Assembly: GCA_946481195.1 (NCBI GenBank)
Contig: CAMLNG010000043.1
Coordinates: 1 to 13,727 of the forward strand
Reading direction: 5' to 3'
Length of the DNA stretch: 13,727 nt
From: an uncultured Chromatiaceae bacterium
Lineage (GTDB): Bacteria > Pseudomonadota > Gammaproteobacteria > Enterobacterales > Alteromonadaceae
Part shown: positions 8,349 to 13,727 of the stretch, piece after piece
How positions within the stretch are numbered: position 1 is the stretch's first letter
How the letters are laid out: every line of letters starts with the position of its first letter
Made by a program: the position numbers and the translations under genes
Notes under the pieces: model-generated
What the model saw: the letters and a program-made list of their open reading frames with translations, nothing else
Told to the model about the DNA's origin: nothing
The model's database searches: none

Positions 8349-10964
8349 ATGCAAAACTGCAAAAACCAGGCCGCGCATGTTTGGTTGTCACGGATACAGG
8401 CGCTGTGCAATGGCCTCAGGCTGGGCGCCTTGCTGCTTGCACTTGGCTCTGGTTCTGTGGTGCTGGCGGCCGACAGTTCAGGACGATTTATCCGGCCATC
8501 TGAAGGTTTGACCGTGAGCGCTAATGTGTTACTCGTGATAGAGGCTCAGGATAATGACGGTATCAAACAAGTTCGGCTGAGTTTGAATAACAGCGCCGAG
8601 TTATTACTCTGCGACAGTGAAATTAGCTGTGGCGGCGGTAGTTTCAGCCAAAGGATCAGTAATTTTGATCCCGGCTCATTACGGCTTAAGCCAGGTCCAT
8701 TGCAACTGCAGCTTTGGCTGACAGACAGATTTGGCAACAAAACCAGTGTTGCCAGCCTGAGCCTCAACTGGCAGCCGCCGGGCCCGGCAAACCTGCAACT
8801 GCAACGCAGTAATGACGGCAAAACGCTGGCGATACGTTGGGACCCACATGCTACCATCCAGCGCTACAACCTTTATCTCGCCAGCAGCAGTGGCGTCAAC
8901 CGGGCCAACTACCAACAGTTGCCGGATGGTCAGGCCTTACTGGCACAGAAAACCACCTCAGTGCAGTTTAATAACTTAGACCCGCTAAAACCCTATTATT
9001 TGTTTATGACCAGCTTAAGTGGCGGTGGAGAGACGGCGTTTGGTCCGGAAATTACAGTGCCCTCAAGCCTGGCGAATCAGCCCCCGGTTGCGGTGAATGA
9101 CAATTACGCGGGACTGAGCAATCAAACGCTGACCGTCAGTGCTACACAGGGCCTGCTCGTCAATGACACAGATCCAGACGCTGACCCGCTGACAGTACAA
9201 ATCACGCCGGTCACTCCGGTACAATCCGGCACTTTGCAACTGTCGGCCAATGGCAGCTTCAGCTATGTGCCCAATAGCGGATTCAGTGGCACTGATAGTT
9301 TTGTTTATCAAATCAGTGATGGACGTGGTGGATTGGCCCAGGCGAGTGTTGTGCTGACGATTGCCAGAGTCATTAGCAATCTGGCAGGTAATTCCACCAG
9401 CATGCTTGGCGAATTTTATTATATTGGTCAGGGGCCAGATCCTGTGGGAAGTCAGATCGGCACCGGGCTGTACCGGATCGGCGACTGTGTACAGTTGGTC
9501 GATACTCGTTGTGCGATGCAGGGACGTTATGTGGAATCAGCGCAAAGTGGCAACATGCCGGGCCAGCAGGGTAATTATGTTTTTATGATGAAATATCCGG
9601 GCACAGGGCAGTCGCCCGTGTTAGCCCGGTCGATTTCAGCGAACAATAACAGTGTACAGTTTGTCCGTGTGGGGCAAGCCCGGTTCGAATTAAGCCTGTT
9701 CCCGGACAGTGGTGGCCAGTACAACGGCTTGTATCCAAATACGCCTTTTGCCGACTCGCTGGGTTTTGGCGCCTTTATTGGCAACACCGCCAGTTGCAGC
9801 GGGTTAGCCAACGGCCAGCCTTGTACTATTGGCCAGGTCGGACAGGTGATTGGCGCAGAAATGCGGGCACCGCTGGACCGGCTGAGTTTTACTATTCCGG
9901 GTTCGGCACTCAATGCACCTGGCAATTCCCCTCCTGTTGCGGTCAATGACAGTTATCAAATGAGTGTGAATCAGACGCTTGGTGTAGCCGCGCCAGGGGT
10001 TGTTGGCAACGACAGCGAGGGACGCGCTGTGGTGCAGGGCGACAGCCTGATCCTGCGACACCGGCATAATCCTGGTTTGGGTTCTTTGGTTGGGCTTGCT
10101 GCCAACGAATATCAGCAGGCGTTGCATTTGTATCCCTCTTTTGGTGCCAATATTCACAAAACTGACCGGTTAGGTGTGGCTTTGGGCAGTATTCCCAGGC
10201 AGGGCGAAGCTGCCAATGACGTCGATCTGGATATTGCTGCGCAGGCGTTTTTATTAAAAGACGTGCGGGTCCCACAAGGCACATTGCTCTTTATTAATGG
10301 CGAAACTGATGCGACTGAAGTCTTCGCACTGGACCCGCAAAGCGGTGCTTTGTTAAGCCGGCTTGATACTGCTTTTGGCGCCAGTCATGTTGTGGGAGGC
10401 GCGTTTAACAGCAAAACCGGGACCTTATGGCTGGTGCAGGACAATGTTCCTGCAGCCAATATCGGTGATCAGGTTGCGCAGATTGACCCGATCAGTGGCC
10501 AGGTGATTAGCCAATTTGGTCTGGTCACCGCAGCACATTCGTTCTCTGTCAGTTTTGGTGATCTGCATGTCAATCCGGTCAACGGCAATCTGCTGATTGC
10601 CAGCAGTATTCAGCCGGCTATTGCCGAATTTAGTCAAAGTGGTCAACTGGTCCGGCAAATGGTGTTACCTGCAGGTGTCAGCAGCATCAGCGGTCTTGCC
10701 AGCAGTGCCGATGGCAAAACGCTGTGGCTGGCGTCTACCAGCGGAGAAGTCGCTGAACTTGGCTTTGCCAATCAGGGCCAATGGCCAAGCCTGTCGGTGA
10801 CTTTAGTGCAGGCGCCGGCGCATGGGAATGTGCTGCTCAGACCAGACGGTAGTTTTAGTTACACACCGGCTGCCGGTTTTGTCGGTATTGATAGTTTCAG
10901 CTACCAGTTAAGTGGCGCTTTCGGTGGCAGTAGTCAGGGGACAGTACAAATCGATGTCCGTTAA
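8349..10964 (+). CDS. Large exported multidomain protein: Ig-like, fibronectin III-like, cadherin-like and propeller-like modules
   Basis: TGAGGAG, which includes the stop of the FecR gene, lies 7 nt before this ATG, so translation is probably coupled. The 871-residue product has a signal peptide (1-40, ending VVLA). Modules follow in order: an Ig-like domain (about 45-140), a fibronectin III-like domain (about 145-238), and a cadherin-like/Big_9 domain (245-339) with PPVAVNDNY, the acidic NDTDPDAD and a GSFSYVPNSGFSGTDSF tail. Next is an unrecognised beta-rich module with four cysteines (about 343-520). A second cadherin-like domain starts at 527 (PPVAVNDSY), breaks off at about 558 (NDSEG) and resumes at about 813, finishing with GSFSYTPAAGFVGIDSF. 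Between the halves lies a block with propeller-like repeats (VFALDPQSGALLSRL; VAQIDPISGQVISQF; GKTLWLASTSGEVAEL). No catalytic motif or LPXTG-like anchor is seen. It is probably a surface or secreted binding protein. Confidence 0.82.
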   Translation: MQNCKNQAAHVWLSRIQALCNGLRLGALLLALGSGSVVLAADSSGRFIRPSEGLTVSANVLLVIEAQDNDGIKQVRLSLNNSAELLLCDSEISCGGGSFSQRISNFDPGSLRLKPGPLQLQLWLTDRFGNKTSVASLSLNWQPPGPANLQLQRSNDGKTLAIRWDPHATIQRYNLYLASSSGVNRANYQQLPDGQALLAQKTTSVQFNNLDPLKPYYLFMTSLSGGGETAFGPEITVPSSLANQPPVAVNDNYAGLSNQTLTVSATQGLLVNDTDPDADPLTVQITPVTPVQSGTLQLSANGSFSYVPNSGFSGTDSFVYQISDGRGGLAQASVVLTIARVISNLAGNSTSMLGEFYYIGQGPDPVGSQIGTGLYRIGDCVQLVDTRCAMQGRYVESAQSGNMPGQQGNYVFMMKYPGTGQSPVLARSISANNNSVQFVRVGQARFELSLFPDSGGQYNGLYPNTPFADSLGFGAFIGNTASCSGLANGQPCTIGQVGQVIGAEMRAPLDRLSFTIPGSALNAPGNSPPVAVNDSYQMSVNQTLGVAAPGVVGNDSEGRAVVQGDSLILRHRHNPGLGSLVGLAANEYQQALHLYPSFGANIHKTDRLGVALGSIPRQGEAANDVDLDIAAQAFLLKDVRVPQGTLLFINGETDATEVFALDPQSGALLSRLDTAFGASHVVGGAFNSKTGTLWLVQDNVPAANIGDQVAQIDPISGQVISQFGLVTAAHSFSVSFGDLHVNPVNGNLLIASSIQPAIAEFSQSGQLVRQMVLPAGVSSISGLASSADGKTLWLASTSGEVAELGFANQGQWPSLSVTLVQAPAHGNVLLRPDGSFSYTPAAGFVGIDSFSYQLSGAFGGSSQGTVQIDVR

Positions 10965-11036
10965 CAGCCGGATTGTTGTCAGGCCAGTGTTGGCGTGGCC
11001 GGCGGACTCAACCTCCACAGCCATGAGCGCCTGAAG

Positions 11037-13244
11037 ATGCTGAATTGGACCTGGCGGCGTGAACTGCCGGCACTTGGGCTCTGTTTGGTCCTGCTGTGGT
11101 TGCAGCTGTTGCCGCCAGTTGTGCTGGTGCCTTTGCTGGAACGGCTGGATGGGCTTTGGTACGACGCCAGGCTACAGCATTTGCCGCCCTGGCCACACAG
11201 TGTCAGTAACATCAGGATTGTTGATATCGATGAGGCCAGCCTCGCGGATATTGGACGGATGCCGTGGGACCGGCGCCATTTTGCCCGCCTCACGCAGCAG
11301 TTGCAGCAAGCCGGGGCATTGTTGATTGTATATGACATTCTCTTTGCAGAGGCGCAGGCCAATCCATTGCAGGACCTGATGACGCAATGGCCGCAATGGT
11401 CAGCACTCACGGCACAACAACAACAGGAATGGCGGCAATTTGCCGGGGCTCAGGATCAAGACCAGCAATTTTCTCAGGCACTGCAAAGCGCCGAAGTTGT
11501 ACTGGCGAGCCTGCTACATCAGTACCCGGGCAAGGCAGGCGCAAGCCAGCTGCCTGCCATCCACCAGCAAAGACCATTAGGCAAAGATGCCTTTACAGCT
11601 TTTGCCGGGCTCACGGCACCAGTACCGGTGCTGGCCCAGGTCGCCGCCGGGCAAGGTTTCATGAATGCGGAGGCCGATGCCGATGGTTTAATCCGCCACG
11701 CCGCGTTGGTGCACCAGTATGCCGGGCAGTTATACCCAGCGCTGGCACTGGAAGCGTTCCGGGTCTATAGCCTGCTCACACAAATCGAACCGGTTTGGTA
11801 CGCGCAATCCGGACGGATTTGGTTGCAAGGGCTGAAGCTTGGTAACAGCCTGATCCAAACAGACGAGCGCGGCCGGATCTTAATTCCCTATCGTGGCGGT
11901 GCCCGGCATTATCCGTACACACCAGCCAGTGATGTGCTGCATGGCCGGATTGCTCCTGGCACTTTTGCCGAAGCCGTGGTCTTTGTCGGAACTTCAGCCG
12001 CCGGGCTGGCTGATCTTCGGACCACACCAACAGCACAGGTATTTCCTGGAGTCGAAATTCACGCCACAGTGTTTGACGCCCTGATGTTTCCGGACGCAAT
12101 CCCATATCGTCCAGATTGGTGGCGCGCGGCACTGCTCTTGCAAATGCTGGTGCTGGCTGGTTGTTGCCTGTACCTGATGCCGCGGCTTGGGCCATTGGCA
12201 AGCCTGATGTTAAGCCTGTCACTGTTTTTGCTGATCATCGGCTTCAACCTTGGTTTTTGGATATGGCAGGTGATTGATTTACCGATGTTATTACCTTGCC
12301 TTCAATTGTTGCTGCTGGCGGCTTTTTATCTGAGTGCCGGATTTTTCCGGGAAAACCGCCGCCGCAGCCAAATGAAAACTGTTTTTGCACAATATTTACC
12401 ACCGGCGCATATTGAACGCTTGTTGCTAAACCCAGCGGCTGTGAGTCTGGACGGCGAAAAGAAGCTGTTAACCGTATTGTTTTCTGACATTCGCGGTTTT
12501 ACCACTATTGCCGAACAGTTGGCGCCGCACCAATTAAAGCATTGGTTGAACAGGGTGTTTAATGTACTCACCGCGCAGATCCACGCCCACGATGGCACCA
12601 TTGATAAGTATGTTGGCGATATGGTGATGGCTTTTTGGGGGGCACCTCTGGCCGATGCCGCACATGGTCAAAAAGCTGTGCAGGCCGCGCTTGCGATGCA
12701 AGCTGCGCTGGATATGCTTAACCGGCAATTTGCCAGCGAAGCGTTGCCGCTCGTACAGATTGGCATCGGTATTAATAGCGGAGAAATGAACGTCGGTGAT
12801 ATGGGGTCAGATTTTCGCCGCAGTTACACCGTCATCGGTGATGCCGTTAACCTGGCATCCCGCTTAGAAGCATTAACGACCTTTTATGGGGTGCCACTCC
12901 TTGTCGGTGAAAGCACAAAATCGCTGGCTTGTGAGTTGCAATATGCCTTGGTAGATAAGGTGCAGGTTAAAGGGAAACAGCAGGCGGTCCGGATCTATCT
13001 GCCGTTGCCAGCGACGCTAACAGTCAGCGAACAGGCTGCTTATCAGCAATTTAACCAGGCACTGCACTGTTATTTTTCTGCGGATTTTGACGGGGCGCAG
13101 CAGTTGCTTCTCAAGTTGCAGGCCTCTGCAGATCCGGTGCTGCAGCGGCTGATTGCTGTATATCTGCCGAGGATCAGCGCTTTGTTGCACCAGGCGCCGC
13201 CGCCTGATTGGGACGGCAGTTTCCGTCATCAGTCGAAATCCTGA
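11037..13244 (+). CDS. CHASE2-domain adenylate cyclase (class III)
   Basis: I choose the ATG at 11037 (735 residues), which gives a short cytoplasmic tail before the first membrane helix. A GTG at 10995 in the same frame (749 residues) is possible; neither has a strong ribosome-binding site. Numbering is from 11037. TM1 is about 10-32; a periplasmic CHASE2 sensor domain covers about 35-340, including FPGVEIHATVFDALMF. Three further helices lie at about 362-436. The cytoplasmic cyclase domain has metal aspartates D484 (FSDIRGF) and D528 (DKYVGDMVMAFWGAP), purine-selecting K524 and D602 (VIGDAVN), and transition-state N605 and R609 (VNLASRLE). All active-site residues are present, and the K/D pair favours ATP over GTP, so cAMP is expected. 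A C-terminal helical tail ends in PPPDWDGSF, common in CHASE2 cyclases. As last gene of the cassette it is the likely signal output. Confidence 0.92.
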   Translation: MLNWTWRRELPALGLCLVLLWLQLLPPVVLVPLLERLDGLWYDARLQHLPPWPHSVSNIRIVDIDEASLADIGRMPWDRRHFARLTQQLQQAGALLIVYDILFAEAQANPLQDLMTQWPQWSALTAQQQQEWRQFAGAQDQDQQFSQALQSAEVVLASLLHQYPGKAGASQLPAIHQQRPLGKDAFTAFAGLTAPVPVLAQVAAGQGFMNAEADADGLIRHAALVHQYAGQLYPALALEAFRVYSLLTQIEPVWYAQSGRIWLQGLKLGNSLIQTDERGRILIPYRGGARHYPYTPASDVLHGRIAPGTFAEAVVFVGTSAAGLADLRTTPTAQVFPGVEIHATVFDALMFPDAIPYRPDWWRAALLLQMLVLAGCCLYLMPRLGPLASLMLSLSLFLLIIGFNLGFWIWQVIDLPMLLPCLQLLLLAAFYLSAGFFRENRRRSQMKTVFAQYLPPAHIERLLLNPAAVSLDGEKKLLTVLFSDIRGFTTIAEQLAPHQLKHWLNRVFNVLTAQIHAHDGTIDKYVGDMVMAFWGAPLADAAHGQKAVQAALAMQAALDMLNRQFASEALPLVQIGIGINSGEMNVGDMGSDFRRSYTVIGDAVNLASRLEALTTFYGVPLLVGESTKSLACELQYALVDKVQVKGKQQAVRIYLPLPATLTVSEQAAYQQFNQALHCYFSADFDGAQQLLLKLQASADPVLQRLIAVYLPRISALLHQAPPPDWDGSFRHQSKS

Positions 13245-13422
13245 AGCAGCAATGTGCAGGGGCGCGGCGAAAAACCATACAGGCGGCAAAAACAGCCGAT
13301 CGTCTCAGGCCTGCTTGCTGTGGTCTTTGTCATCTGCCACAGTGCAGTTTAGCCATTGTAACCATTCAATGACAGCAGCATATGAGTTCGGGCCACATCT
13401 GTATGACCTCACAAGGGATTTT

Positions 13423-13727
13423 ATGAAACTTCTACCTATATACCTGGCTTTGACGCTGGCGCCAGCCGTCAGCGCTGTAGCAGCCCCAGTCACAGAGACA
13501 AAAGTCACCCCGATGACGGTGGATAATGTCGACAAATACGATGCCGTGCGGCCGCAGGCTGATTTTATTAAAAGAGTCGATATGATCCCGATGCGGGATG
13601 GCGTCAAACTCTATACCGTGACCGTGATGAAAAAGGGCGTGAAAAACGCGCCGATTTTATTAAGCCGCACACCGTATGATGCCAAAGGCAGTGTTAATCG
13701 GGTTGCCAGCCAATCTATTACCGAAAT
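13423..13727 (+). CDS. Alpha-amino acid ester hydrolase, CocE/NonD family (5' part only)
   Basis: ATG at 13423 is preceded by AAGGG at 5-nt spacing. The frame is open for 101 codons to the window edge. Residues 1-21 form a signal peptide ending in AVAA, so the enzyme is exported. The segment IPMRDGVKLYTVTV (about residues 55-68) and NAPILLSRTPYDAKG (75-89) match from memory the N-terminal part of Xanthomonas and Acetobacter alpha-amino acid ester hydrolases. Those are serine enzymes that hydrolyse or transfer alpha-amino acyl groups and also act on beta-lactams such as ampicillin and cephalexin. The catalytic serine (GxSYxG), Asp and His lie beyond the window, so completeness and activity cannot be judged. 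The 178-bp gap before it contains no clear terminator or promoter; independent expression is assumed from its different function. Confidence 0.85.
   Translation, partial: MKLLPIYLALTLAPAVSAVAAPVTETKVTPMTVDNVDKYDAVRPQADFIKRVDMIPMRDGVKLYTVTVMKKGVKNAPILLSRTPYDAKGSVNRVASQSITE

Noticed and set aside
13318..13342. CTGTGG/CCACAG pair after the cyclase gene, considered as a terminator
   Set aside because: The stem has 6 bp with a 13-nt loop and no T run, so it is no better than chance.
13305..13607. A 100-codon minus-strand frame overlapping the start of the ester hydrolase gene
   Set aside because: The plus-strand gene has a signal peptide, a good ribosome-binding site and clear family motifs, so the antisense frame is a shadow.

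Overview
The window looks like chromosomal DNA of a Gram-negative gammaproteobacterium, most likely an alteromonad of the Rheinheimera/Alishewanella kind. I infer this from the gene families and the many exported or outer-membrane products, not from a marker gene. There is no rRNA, tRNA, transposase, CRISPR array or phage gene.

Left part (minus strand, 1-3041): an amylosucrase gene followed by a Gfo/Idh/MocA oxidoreductase of the YdgJ type, which is cut by the left edge. They probably form a small sugar-use unit. A 14-bp near-palindrome with a central CG lies upstream of the amylosucrase and could be a LacI-family operator.

Middle part (3337-5704): a minus-strand lipoprotein gene with a TonB-C-terminal-like domain is divergent from a plus-strand exported M20 metallopeptidase gene. 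The peptidase gene ends in a clear intrinsic terminator (5678-5704).

Main part (5775-13244, plus strand): a tightly packed four-gene cassette. The products are (1) an N-terminal TPR plus outer-membrane beta-barrel protein resembling Slam/DUF560 exporters, (2) an exported FecR-domain protein with a C-terminal beta-rich, barrel-like half, (3) a large exported Ig/fibronectin/cadherin-like protein with a propeller-like block inserted inside its second cadherin-like domain, and (4) a CHASE2-domain class III adenylate cyclase in the inner membrane. My reading is that the first gene may export one or both of the next two proteins, and that the cyclase senses an envelope state and makes cAMP. No ECF sigma factor or TonB-dependent receptor is present, so this is not a classical FecIR system. 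This cassette is the best candidate for an undescribed system.

Right edge (13423-13727): the start of an exported alpha-amino acid ester hydrolase (CocE/NonD family), cut before its catalytic serine.
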